Position numbers and translations under genes: made by a program. DNA of 48,143 bases from Acetobacter sicerae (GTDB lineage: Bacteria > Pseudomonadota > Alphaproteobacteria > Acetobacterales > Acetobacteraceae), in the NCBI RefSeq assembly GCF_011516765.1, contig NZ_JAAABN010000018.1:1-48143 (forward strand). Direction: 5' to 3'. Of this stretch, positions 34,101 to 41,424 are shown piece by piece; positions within the stretch are counted from its first letter, which is position 1, and every line of letters starts with the position of its first letter. The notes under the pieces were generated by a model. It was not told the origin of the DNA. It did not search any database and saw only the letters and a list, made by a program, of their open reading frames with translations.

Positions 34101-36253
34101 GTACAGGCGACGATGTCGCTGACCGGCAGCCAGGGCGCTCCGAGGCGCGCCGTGATTTCGGACGGGCGCAGATCGGCCGGCTGCACGGCTTCCAGCGCCG
34201 TCACATTGCGGGCGTAGCGGGGGTCGGCCCGGGCCGCATCGCGGGCCTGCTCCAGTTTTGTGCGCACCGCGCCGGAGAGCATCTCATCCGACGTGACCCA
34301 GACATCGCGCCCGTCCGTGCTGCGCTCCGGGTCGAGATACACCGCCTCGCCAAGGGCTGCGACGACATCGCCTTCGGGCTGTCCCAGAAGCTCGGCGATG
34401 CGCGGCATCTCCACGCCACCCGTTTCATGCAGACAGACTGCCAGGGCATCGTGCGCGGAATGGATCTCCGGCTCGACCGGGGCGTGGATCACCCGCTCCG
34501 AGAAGATCGGTCCCATCCGGCCCTTCTGTGTCGCATCGTCATACTCTTCGATCGAGGAGACCAGCCAGACATCCGGGTCGTCGTAGAACGGCGTCAGGTT
34601 CGGCCGCCGCTGGGTCTCGTCCTCCACCCCGGTTTCCGGATCGACGCGGACGGTGACGTTCGTCAGGTTGATCGGACCGTACTGCCGGACAAAGCTGAGA
34701 TAAGCCCGCTTCAGCTCACCCTGCAGGCGGCCATAAGGCAGGTTTTCCATCTGTGCCCGCAGGACCGTCCGGGCGGCATCGCGGATCGGCACGAGAGCGG
34801 AGATGATGCGGGCGTGCTTCTGGAAAATGCCCTCCTTCTGCTCGCCTTTTCTGATCGGGACCGTCACCGCCTGTCCGTCCGCAATCTGCTGCAGGACGCC
34901 CCTGGTGACGAAATACGAGCCTTCCTTCAGGAGGGCGCCGTCCGCTGCGGTGCCGACCAGAACGTCGGATCCTGCCGGCCTGACGATGCGCTGCTCCGCC
35001 GGGGCCGGGAACCGCACATCCTGCCCGATCCGGGCCAGAGCCGTGGGCAGCACAGCATCGGGGGCGAGCCCGTCCGCCGCCTCGCAGGTGTAATCCGGGC
35101 CGAACTGTGTCGTGGTCCAGCCATGACGGCCCGCCACCTGTTCCGGACGGTCGAGGAAATAGCGGCTGATCACCAGCGGTCCGTTGCCCTGGTTGCTCCC
35201 GGGCACCTCGCCGGTTTCCAGCCAGTTCTCATCTCCGGGCAGATCGCCGATCCCGCGTTTGCGGAACACGAGCACATCAATGACCACATCGGTGCCGGCG
35301 TCGTTCCGCATCGTGCCGGCAGGCAGGCGCACCGCCCCCACGAGGTCAGCCATCTCCGCGATCGTGCGGCGGGCGGTGCTGTCGGTCTTATCCAGCGTGT
35401 AGCGGGAGGTCACGAACATCGCGACGCCGCCCGGACGCAGCGCCTCCACGGAGCGGGCAATGAAATAGTCATGCAGGCTCAGTCCGAGGCGGGCCAGGCC
35501 TTCCGGTCCGCGCACGGTGCGATTGGAAAACGGCGGATTGCCAATGGCGAGATCGTATCCGGCCGCCAGCTTCGCCGTGGTGAAATCCTCGCTGCGGATC
35601 CACTGGTTCGGATAGAGTCTGCGCGCGATCCGCGCCGTGATCGGATCATTCTCGATTCCGGTGAAGGCGATCCGGCCTTCAAGGTTTTCCGGGCGGGCGG
35701 CAATGAAGAGGCCGCTTCCACAGCCCGGTTCCAGCACGGAACCGCCTCTGAAGCCCATGCGCAGCGCCGTATCCCACAGGGCACGCACGATCGTCTCGGG
35801 CGTGAAATGCGCATACTGCGTGGCGCGTTTGAGCCCTGCCCGCTCCGCGTCCGTAGTCGTGGCCAGCAGGCTCTCCCCGATCTCCTCCCACCCGGTCTTG
35901 AAGCCGTCCTGGCCGGGCGGGAACAGATTGTTCGCCAGGTCCCCTGCCCCGAAGCCGATAAACCGTGACAGCACGACCTGTTCAGCGGCCGTGGCGTTGC
36001 GGTCTTCCTCTTCGAGTTCTCTGAGCAGGGCGATGGCCAGCACGTTGTCGCGGGCGCGCTGCCGCCAACCGTCTGCGAGGCCGCGTGTGCCGCAGAGACG
36101 GAAGTCGGTCTGAGGAATGGCGAGCGAGGCAACGGGTACGGACGAGGCGGGGACGGGAGATGTTCCCTCTTCTCCTTCGAGTTCGCCCCAGAAAAGATCG
36201 CTCTGCGGATCGCCGAGTGCGGTTGTGCCAAAAAGGCTGAGCTGGAGTGACAT
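31151..36253 (-). CDS. Giant adenine-methylase/SNF2-helicase fusion
   Basis: A 1700-residue protein. The first third has an N6-adenine methyltransferase domain: SAM site VLEPGCGSG near residue 175 and catalytic AIGNPPFSN near 238. The second half is a superfamily 2 helicase: Walker A HAVGSGKTFSM near 880, DEAQQF near 1036, a C-terminal lobe with STATMGTGVNAQ and IIQREGRIERQGN near 1390. A coiled-coil-like charged C-terminus follows. Such fusions occur on conjugative plasmids and in phage P1 (DarB), where related proteins protect DNA from host restriction. Its position next to ardC, ssb and a ParB-like gene fits anti-defence during transfer, but this is inference. The ATG at 36253 has GGAG 7 bases upstream. 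Confidence 0.9.
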   Translation of the reverse strand: MSLQLSLFGTTALGDPQSDLFWGELEGEEGTSPVPASSVPVASLAIPQTDFRLCGTRGLADGWRQRARDNVLAIALLRELEEEDRNATAAEQVVLSRFIGFGAGDLANNLFPPGQDGFKTGWEEIGESLLATTTDAERAGLKRATQYAHFTPETIVRALWDTALRMGFRGGSVLEPGCGSGLFIAARPENLEGRIAFTGIENDPITARIARRLYPNQWIRSEDFTTAKLAAGYDLAIGNPPFSNRTVRGPEGLARLGLSLHDYFIARSVEALRPGGVAMFVTSRYTLDKTDSTARRTIAEMADLVGAVRLPAGTMRNDAGTDVVIDVLVFRKRGIGDLPGDENWLETGEVPGSNQGNGPLVISRYFLDRPEQVAGRHGWTTTQFGPDYTCEAADGLAPDAVLPTALARIGQDVRFPAPAEQRIVRPAGSDVLVGTAADGALLKEGSYFVTRGVLQQIADGQAVTVPIRKGEQKEGIFQKHARIISALVPIRDAARTVLRAQMENLPYGRLQGELKRAYLSFVRQYGPINLTNVTVRVDPETGVEDETQRRPNLTPFYDDPDVWLVSSIEEYDDATQKGRMGPIFSERVIHAPVEPEIHSAHDALAVCLHETGGVEMPRIAELLGQPEGDVVAALGEAVYLDPERSTDGRDVWVTSDEMLSGAVRTKLEQARDAARADPRYARNVTALEAVQPADLRPSEITARLGAPWLPVSDIVACTAEVLGVETTIHHSAAVACWTVEKRGFLGKAEATSVWGTERRHAGELLEDALTQASPKIWDVWRDGDGNEHRELNTKETEAAKEKLAAIRRAFETWVWQDGERAERLVRLYNDTYNNLVAREFDGSHLRLPGASTTISLRSHQKRVIWRIIAAGGTYIAHAVGSGKTFSMVAAVMEQKRLGLISKAMIAVPGHCLAQMAREFLMLYPTARILVADETNFVKAKRQRFLARAATGNWDAIIITHDAFKFIPVEGDFERRMIEEQIASFEEVLESVDADDRLSRKRIESMKEKMQAKLEGLSGHKDDLLHLGEIGIDQILVDEAQQFRKLSFATNQSDLKGVDPNGSQRAWDLFVKTRYLAAKNPERPLIMASGSPITNTLAEMWTVSRYMDLEALQKRFLHEFDAWAANFGETRTELELQPSGLYKPVTRFTEFVNVADLMAMYRDFADVVQQDDLRQYVKLPAIRGGRREIIVAPTNDNFRAYQKTLAARIDAIEAREGRPQKGDDILLSVITDARHASIDLRFVAPLAANDDSSKLNLMIGNVFRIWQETSDNRYTDPETGRPCDLPGAVQMIFSDLGTESAMETRGFSAYTWIRDELIRMGVPRAEIAFMQHYKKSAAKQKLFGDLNAGRKRILIGSTATMGTGVNAQQRLKALHHLDVPWLVSDIIQREGRIERQGNQHEEIELYAYARQGSVDATNWQLLERKQRFIGLAMSGDRSIRRIEDIGGEGGNQFAMAKALASGDARLMQKAGLEADLARLERLAAAHYDDQFAVKRAIERAEREIAGADRLIPLIEADLAVRQPTRGEAFALCREKGNVTEREKAGSWLLSQVRMAAKNGEEGKWTLGQIGGFAVVCEAEPSWIRRSDKRTVDVTLFLEARSGRITVTIEEDTKGLGLVSRIEHALLRLDDALRDAIRTREEAERRLPSYQSRLGLPFAEQAMLDEKRAELKALEDDLAATSTEEEAANDDGQDKEKEETAA

Positions 36254-36392
36254 GACCGGGCTCCGTACAAACGCCGGCGCCCGGTCCTGCTCGCGCAGGC
36301 CGGGGGATTGCCGGGTTCAGGTTTTCAGGGTGTCAGGAAAGGCTTTTTCTCTTTCCTTCAGCCTTCATCGCGACCGGGTCGGCCGGGGGGAC

Positions 36393-36474
36393 GCAAGGGC
36401 GCCGCGCAGCGGCGGCACCGCATCCCGCGCACAGACGGCGAAGCCGGCGAGCACGGGGAGGAGCCACCCCTTGC
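36393..36474. repeat. Dispersed hairpin repeat, divergent copy 3
   Basis: Starts with the same 23 bases as copies 1 and 2 (outer arm GCAAGGG, then hairpin CGCCGC-GCA-GCGGCG) and ends with the same CCACCCCTTGCGG arm, but the middle differs. It lies 140 bp upstream of the methylase-helicase start. Confidence 0.8.
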
Positions 36475-36795
36475 GGCGCGCCGGCCGATCTGGTGCGAAG
36501 GTTCTAACTAATTTCAGGATTACTCGCATTAATATCTATAATACGTCTGATGTATATTTTATCATATTGTGTGGTTTAGGAGTATTGTAGATTTCTATTC
36601 TCAAAATAAATGTCATTTTAGAGTGTTGTTGCTTCTTTTGTTCTTTGAACTTCTTTCTTATTGTTTGTGGCGAGGTTGAGTTTCGCGTGAAAGGGACAAT
36701 TATCCCCAAGGACATCGTTAAAAGGTTATTTTAAAGTTGTTAAAGAGTTATAGGGCAAAAAATGTAATATATATCAATAGGTTATCATGAGTATT

Positions 36796-36902
36796 TGTGC
36801 TCGATATTCCGAAGATGCGTGCGCGATGTTCTGTTTGGTTTTGTGCGCGATATACCGTTTGGCTGTGCTTGATGTTCCGAACGAATGTGCGCGATGTTCC
36901 GT
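36796..36902 (+). repeat. Five direct 17-bp iterons
   Basis: Copies of TGTGCGCGATGTTCCGA with a few changes start at 36796, 36818, 36842, 36864 and 36886, that is every 22-24 bp, about two helical turns. They place RepA monomers on the same face of the helix. The last copy is the closest to consensus. Confidence 0.9.
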
Positions 36903-36918
36903 TGTCGCGGTGGCGATC

Positions 36919-36927
36919 TGTGGATAA
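36919..36927 (-). promoter_or_regulatory. DnaA box
   Basis: TTATCCACA on the minus strand (TGTGGATAA on plus), a perfect match to the strong DnaA-binding site, 17 bp past the direct iterons. Confidence 0.8.
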
Positions 36928-37041
36928 CTGACAATCGAGTTGTGTGCACCGCCGTTAAATCGTGGCGCGAGTCGATTATATCTTGCGATCTGCAAGTAAA
37001 ATCGCGCTGTCTCGCTCATTTTGGGACTGTTGCATAAAAGA

Positions 37042-37220
37042 TCGGAATATCGCGCACGCATGCTGCGTGAGTTCCGACAGCGACCGTGAATGTGGCCAAA
37101 GGAAAGTGTAAAGAGCAAACATCGGAACATCGCGCACACCGTTTACAGCGACGGAGCGGGAAGTTTCCTGATGAGTGTCCAACGCTCAGGCAACTTCGAC
37201 GGATCGGAATATCGCGCACA
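37042..37220 (-). repeat. Three opposite-facing iterons next to the repA stop
   Basis: The reverse-complement form TCGGAAYATCGCGCACA occurs at 37042-37058, 37122-37138 and 37204-37220, spaced about 80 bp. They face the five direct iterons and could serve handcuffing or copy-number control. The last is only 10 bp from the repA stop. Confidence 0.85.
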
Positions 37221-37230
37221 TGACGTGGAA

Positions 37231-38064
37231 TCAGATGCTCGCCGCCGTGTGTTCGCTGTCTCGATGCTCGAATACAACAACAGGCCGTCCACCTCTCGGG
37301 CCGAGTTCCAGCGCCAATTTATAATCTGGGATCACATCATCGTTGATGATCTTCAGGAGATCTCGTTTGAAGAAACGCAGTTCGCGTGACGTCCCAATCT
37401 TCTTCGCCAGTTTTTCAAGACTGATTCGCCAGGAGTCTTGGTTACCAAGATGCTTACGCCCGATCTCATATAATCGTCGACCGAGGCCACTCTCAAGATC
37501 GAAATAGGTGGGATTGATTGTCAGCACGCGTCTCTCTTTGACCAGCGCGCGAAACATCCAATCGTTCAGAGTAATCTCGATCGCGGCCATAATTTTTCGG
37601 CCCGTTGACGTCTTCCGTTCTACCACGCGCCAGGTCTCAATCCAGCCAAAACCCCGCCTATCTCTCTCGTCCGCTGATTCAATGGAGGTCATGATGTTGG
37701 TCGATCGAAGACGGAACAGCGCATCGAGAAGGAGCTCATAGCTGCGTTTTCCTGTTCCGCGGCCTGTGACTCGCAGAAGATCGTGAGCCGCGAAGCGGAC
37801 AGTATGATCAACATCCATACCTCGTTCGATACGCTCGTTAATCAACGAGACAACGTACAGAAGAACGTCTTTATCCCAGATTGTGGCTAATCCCTTTGGT
37901 CCGGGTTCGATCGTAATTTGAGTTCTTCCATCGTCATAAATCAGCGGCTCCATTCTGGGCTGTTTCTGGATGCTAAAAAACGGGAACTCCATAAGTGCCC
38001 TGTCGTCTTTGAGGGGAGCTCCCACAAGAGAGTCGATAAAGAGGTCGGTTTCGTTTCCAGCCAT
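37231..38064 (-). CDS. repA: Plasmid replication initiator RepA (RPA family)
   Basis: A 277-residue initiator of the RPA family. Typical segments are MEFPFFSIQKQPR, TIEPGPKGLATIWDKDVLLY, FAAHDLLRVTGRGTGKRSYELLLDAL and LENRLYEIGRKH-like LGRRLYEIGRKHLGNQ. It should bind the 17-bp iterons flanking its gene and load the replication machinery. One iteron copy lies 22 bp upstream of its ATG (38086-38102), which fits autoregulation. It follows parA and parB on the same strand with a 65-bp gap, so the three genes form a replication-partition cassette. Confidence 0.92.
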   Translation of the reverse strand: MAGNETDLFIDSLVGAPLKDDRALMEFPFFSIQKQPRMEPLIYDDGRTQITIEPGPKGLATIWDKDVLLYVVSLINERIERGMDVDHTVRFAAHDLLRVTGRGTGKRSYELLLDALFRLRSTNIMTSIESADERDRRGFGWIETWRVVERKTSTGRKIMAAIEITLNDWMFRALVKERRVLTINPTYFDLESGLGRRLYEIGRKHLGNQDSWRISLEKLAKKIGTSRELRFFKRDLLKIINDDVIPDYKLALELGPRGGRPVVVFEHRDSEHTAASI

Positions 38065-38085
38065 AGGTTACCGGCTCCCGAGGAA

Positions 38086-38102
38086 TGTGCGCGATGTTCC
38101 GA
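38086..38102 (+). promoter_or_regulatory. Single iteron in the repA leader (likely operator)
   Basis: A perfect copy of TGTGCGCGATGTTCCGA stands alone 22 bp upstream of the repA ATG, more than 1 kb from the main array. This is where a RepA autorepression site would be expected. Confidence 0.75.
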
Positions 38103-38129
38103 ATAGTAGGAGGATGGTGAGGTTAAGGG

Positions 38130-39023
38130 TCAAGGATTTTCATCCTTGGCTTGCTCCAGTATCTGGTCGATTTCAGCCCTGAGCATGTGCAGTCGGGTGC
38201 GGTCGAGTTCGGTGAGATTGACATGTTGAGCCCGAACCTGGCTCAGACGGTGGGCCATCTTCTCGACAGATCCAAAAGTAAAATGTCTTGGTTTGCCCAG
38301 TTGTTGTTCTGGGTCCCGAACACCATCTAATTTTCCGAGACGAATGGCTTTAACGGTAAGCTGCCCGGATTTTGCTTGCTCGATAAGCTCATTGCGCCGA
38401 TCTGGGTCTTGAATACGCGCGAGTTCGACCAGCGCGTTTCTTGCTACCGCACGTTCGGACGCTAGTTCGTTCAATATCTCCGGGGGCAAGGTCAGAATCT
38501 TGAGGATGGCACTGACTTCAGCGCGGCTCTTGCCCAGCGCTTCGGCCGCCTGCGTCTGAGACCAGCCTTTTTGGGTAATCAGACGATCTATAGCGGTTGC
38601 CTCCTCCTGTGGATTCAAGTCTATTCTCTGCAAATTTTCTAATAGAGATGCGATCTCCGGATCGCCGTCGTGCTCAATTCCAAGCAGCGTGTTCCAGCCG
38701 AGGAGCTTTGCGGCGCGCCAACGACGCTCACCCGCTACAATCGTCCATTTCGGATGCTTGGCGGTACTGTCCTGTGCTCGCCTGACAAGGATGGGCTGGA
38801 GCTGTCCTTCAGCATCCATCGTCTCTGCAAGTTTTGTAATGCTTTCTTGTTCAAATGTTTTTCTTGGCTGGTCCGGATCCGGCGCAGTACTCGCGACTTC
38901 CACTTCGAAAGTGTGTCGAAATCTTCCTCCTTGCCGGATGAAGTTATTGCCAGCATCAGTGACTAGTCCCGCAGCCACACCAAGAATGGGTGATGGAGCT
39001 TTTGTCTTTCGCTTCGTTGTCAT
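38130..39023 (-). CDS. parB: Plasmid partition protein ParB
   Basis: A 297-residue ParB. The N-terminal ParB box (DPDQPRKTFEQESITKLAETM, GQLQPILVRRA, IVAGERRWRAAKLLG) is followed by the CTP-binding motif region (ENLQRIDLNPQEEATAID) and the helix-turn-helix (WSQTQAAEALGKSRAEVSAILK). It binds the plasmid centromere and acts with ParA. Its ATG overlaps the parA stop by one base (TAATG). Confidence 0.95.
   Translation of the reverse strand: MTTKRKTKAPSPILGVAAGLVTDAGNNFIRQGGRFRHTFEVEVASTAPDPDQPRKTFEQESITKLAETMDAEGQLQPILVRRAQDSTAKHPKWTIVAGERRWRAAKLLGWNTLLGIEHDGDPEIASLLENLQRIDLNPQEEATAIDRLITQKGWSQTQAAEALGKSRAEVSAILKILTLPPEILNELASERAVARNALVELARIQDPDRRNELIEQAKSGQLTVKAIRLGKLDGVRDPEQQLGKPRHFTFGSVEKMAHRLSQVRAQHVNLTELDRTRLHMLRAEIDQILEQAKDENP
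38131..38148. repeat. Hairpin across the parB stop codon
   Basis: CAAGGAT and ATCCTTG with loop TTTC form a perfect 7-bp stem covering the end of parB. It is not followed by a T-run. It may dampen transcription or stabilise the RNA between parB and repA. Confidence 0.4.
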
Positions 39024-40045
39024 TAGGGAGCTTCCTCCAAGGTCTGGATTTCGGCGAGCGGCAGGTGTGTCCTTGATTGAAGTGCTTTGGCGAGGTTCAG
39101 ATACGGGACCGTGGCGTTTGCCGAAGGTGATGCTTCAAGAGCGACGCGTCCTGCACGCGCAGCGTGGCCGTATACTGCGCTGGCTGGAACTGGTTGCAAG
39201 ACGGGCGCACGGTCTTTCATCATCAGCCACAAATGATGAAGCACTTCGCGGTCGACAGATTTTCTAACGCTGTACTGGGTTGGGAGAATTCCTGCCAATC
39301 TTAAACTTGGATTGAGACGTCTCTGTATTTTTCCTATTGTCCCGATAATAAGTCCGACGCCCATAGTGTCGTAGGGCTCAGTTCTAACGGGCACGATTGC
39401 TTCGTCGGCCGCCGCTAAACTCATCCATGTCAGCATTCCGAGATTGGGGGGGGCATCGATTACGATCCAGTCGTAATGCGCTCGCGCGGGCTCTAACGCT
39501 TCGCGGAGAGCTGCGTCGAAGCCAGGCTCTCGCTTTCCGTCTGTTTCGGCCAAATCAATGTGGCTTGCTATGAAATCGAAAGGTAGTGACCGGCCGTCAG
39601 GCAGCACACCTGCGTGCACTATCACTTCCGAAATAGGCTTGCCTCCCAAGACCAGATGGGCTGTGGTTTTCCCTTGGTGGTAAAGGTCAGTATTCGTGCC
39701 AGCTAGGATACCGGCTGTGGCTGTAGCTTGCGGGTCCATATCGATCAAAAGAACTCGGCAGCCCAACAAGGAGAATGCATACGCAAGATTGAGGGATGAC
39801 GTCGTTTTTCCGACACCACCCTTTTGATTGGCGAGGACCAGGACCCGCGCTGTATCCTGGATAGCGCCAGTCATGCTTTCGATTATGTCGGCGACATCAT
39901 CGGGGATAGGTTCCTTATCGTTTTCCCATCGGCTTATTTTGGGTTTGTCATAGCTTCTGCCTAGCCGACGGTTTAGTTCATCCTTAAGTTCGCCTTGGCT
40001 TAAGCGCAGATTTAGCCGGCTGTTGCGAAGTGCCTGCCCATTCAC
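39023..40045 (-). CDS. parA: Plasmid partition ATPase ParA with N-terminal helix-turn-helix
   Basis: A 340-residue ParA of type Ia. The first 60 residues are a DNA-binding helix-turn-helix (LRLSQGELKDELNRRLG, KISRWEND), as in ParA proteins that repress their own operon. The ATPase has the deviant Walker A (NQKGGVGKTTSSLNLA), DMDPQATAT and VIDAPPNLG. I chose the GTG at 40045, 8 bases after GGAG; the TTG at 40051 is too close to it. Two identical palindromes upstream (40226, 40358) are candidate operators or centromere sites. Confidence 0.93.
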   Translation of the reverse strand: MNGQALRNSRLNLRLSQGELKDELNRRLGRSYDKPKISRWENDKEPIPDDVADIIESMTGAIQDTARVLVLANQKGGVGKTTSSLNLAYAFSLLGCRVLLIDMDPQATATAGILAGTNTDLYHQGKTTAHLVLGGKPISEVIVHAGVLPDGRSLPFDFIASHIDLAETDGKREPGFDAALREALEPARAHYDWIVIDAPPNLGMLTWMSLAAADEAIVPVRTEPYDTMGVGLIIGTIGKIQRRLNPSLRLAGILPTQYSVRKSVDREVLHHLWLMMKDRAPVLQPVPASAVYGHAARAGRVALEASPSANATVPYLNLAKALQSRTHLPLAEIQTLEEAP

Positions 40046-40225
40046 GTGCAATTCTCCAGGTTCTTAATGCTGCGTTACTCAACGCCATCAACATCAACAA
40101 TGATGGTTGATGTTGTCTTTATCTTACGCTCGGAGTCAAGCTCTCGCGCCAATAATTGCCACTCGGACTGCGAAAAGGTTGGCGTGTGGAGGTCCGGCGC
40201 TCAATCGTTCCCGTATGGACACCTT

Positions 40226-40247
40226 GATGTTCTGACGTCAGAACATC
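40226..40247. promoter_or_regulatory. Perfect palindrome upstream of parA, copy 1
   Basis: The 20-bp core ATGTTCTGACGTCAGAACAT is a perfect palindrome; it extends to 22 bp here. It lies 180 bp upstream of parA and is repeated at 40358-40381. It differs from the chromosomal parS consensus, so it is probably a plasmid-specific ParB centromere or a ParA operator. Confidence 0.75.
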
Positions 40248-40357
40248 GTCTCAACGTTACGGAGTCGGTCGTAGTTGGTTCGCAACGGTGTGGGCGGCGA
40301 GTCGATTGGTATGTGTTGCCGGTCGACGAATCTGAGGAATGCTCAGGTTACTGTGAT

Positions 40358-40381
40358 CCATGTTCTGACGTCAGAACATGG
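40358..40381. promoter_or_regulatory. Perfect palindrome upstream of parA, copy 2
   Basis: Same 20-bp core as at 40227-40246, extended to a 24-bp perfect palindrome. The two centres are 133 bp apart. Identity over the core with different flanks points to selection on the core. Confidence 0.75.
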
Positions 40382-40849
40382 CCGGTGCTGTAATCAGGTC
40401 GATCGGAGATTTGGAGACTGGCGCCACTAACGACCTCTCTCTCTGGCATGCCTGCTCCGTCTGAGTATTTAAATCAGTTGGTGCTATTGCACATGTGCAT
40501 GTGTTTGGTCGTGTTAAGCGACTAATGTCAGTTCTAGGACCATTGTACGAAAACGAATATTCGTTCTGGTACGTGGAGGTGGCGTCGCATCGTGCTTGTA
40601 TGCTGGCCCTTGCGGGCGCCATCGTGTTCAGGAGACCATGCGGCGCTCAAATGATCGGACGGACCGGTTGCGCCTCATCTGGCGCGCTCGAAACATGGGA
40701 ATGCCGCGCGAATCATTACTGAAACCACCTGCAGCCTTCCGGTCGCACTCTTTTCTTTGCGACGGCGTCGGAAGACGCGGAACTCTTCCAGCAACTGTGC
40801 TTTCCGAGAATTCTATAAAAAGCAACAAAGGGTGATTATAAGGCGCCGC
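40382..40849. other. Non-coding stretch between the partition region and IS remnants
   Basis: No convincing gene. Two shorter palindromes are present: TGCACATGTGCA (40488-40499) and AACGAATATTCGTT (40552-40565). Three short frames run through this stretch without motifs. The palindromes may be extra regulatory sites, but nothing near them identifies a regulator. Confidence 0.4.
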
Positions 40850-41231
40850 TCGCTACGCCAATCAGCAGATCCGGCGCTGGATGGAAGCGGGATGTTTCGA
40901 GGCTCTGGTCCACGATCTCCGGTCCGGCTGCATCTGACTGCGGGTCAGGTCAGTGACTTTCAAAGGGGCTGATAACCTGCTGAACAACCATCCGGATGAA
41001 ACATCAGAAGTCATGGGGGACGGCGGCTATGACAGCAATAAAATCAGGCAGTCGCTTGCAAACCGGCATGTCACCGCCTGTTTTACGCCGAAGAAGAACC
41101 GGAAATCAAAGCCACCTTCCGGCTGGCATCTCTATAAAAAGCGCCACATCATCGAAAATATGTTCGTAAAACTGAAAAGCAGGAGGCGTGTCGCGACCAG
41201 ATATGACCGCTGCGCTCGTACTTTCATGTAG
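40850..41231 (+). pseudogene. IS5-family transposase remnant (plus strand)
   Basis: The first part (IRRWMEAGCFEALVHDLRSG) looks like the N-terminal region of an IS1031-type transposase and stops at TGA near 40945. A second frame then gives LHLTAGQVSDF and a third gives GADNLLNNHPDE, MGDGGYDSNKIRQSLA and RHIIENMFVKLKSRRRVATRYDRCARTF, the C-terminal part of an IS427-type transposase. The catalytic middle is missing and the frames do not join, so it is dead, and possibly a junction of two different elements. Confidence 0.8.
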
Positions 41232-41424
41232 CCGATCCACATCGCAGCAAGCTTCATTTTTTATCTCAAAGAATGAATATCTGCGTTGGTCAAGTGTGGC
41301 GTGGTTCCCATAATCGGTCATTGCGTAACAGAACATTTGCCAGAATGACAAGACGCCGCATGAGAGCGGTCAGAGCCACTTTTGCGTGCTTTCCCTTATC
41401 CGTCAGACTAGGACGTCTTGTGAG

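Larger units (their letters stand above)
36530..37230. other. Iteron-type plasmid origin of replication (oriV)
   Basis: This stretch lies 3' of repA and has no gene. It contains an AT-rich part (36,530-36,790), five iterons in one direction, a perfect DnaA box and three iterons in the other direction. This is the classical plan of an iteron-controlled origin with an AT-rich unwinding region. Short minus- and plus-strand frames read through the iterons and are ignored. The replication start itself cannot be placed from sequence. Confidence 0.85.

Noticed and set aside
33974..35968. Plus-strand open frame of 664 codons
   Set aside because: Same reason: antisense to the methylase-helicase, with typical shadow composition rich in Arg, Gly and His.
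36774..37219. Several short frames across the origin
   Set aside because: They arise from open reading through iterons and have no other support.
36796..37220. Repeat array that could suggest CRISPR
   Set aside because: Units are 17 bp with 5-7 bp spacing and occur on both strands next to repA; this is an iteron origin, and no cas gene is present.
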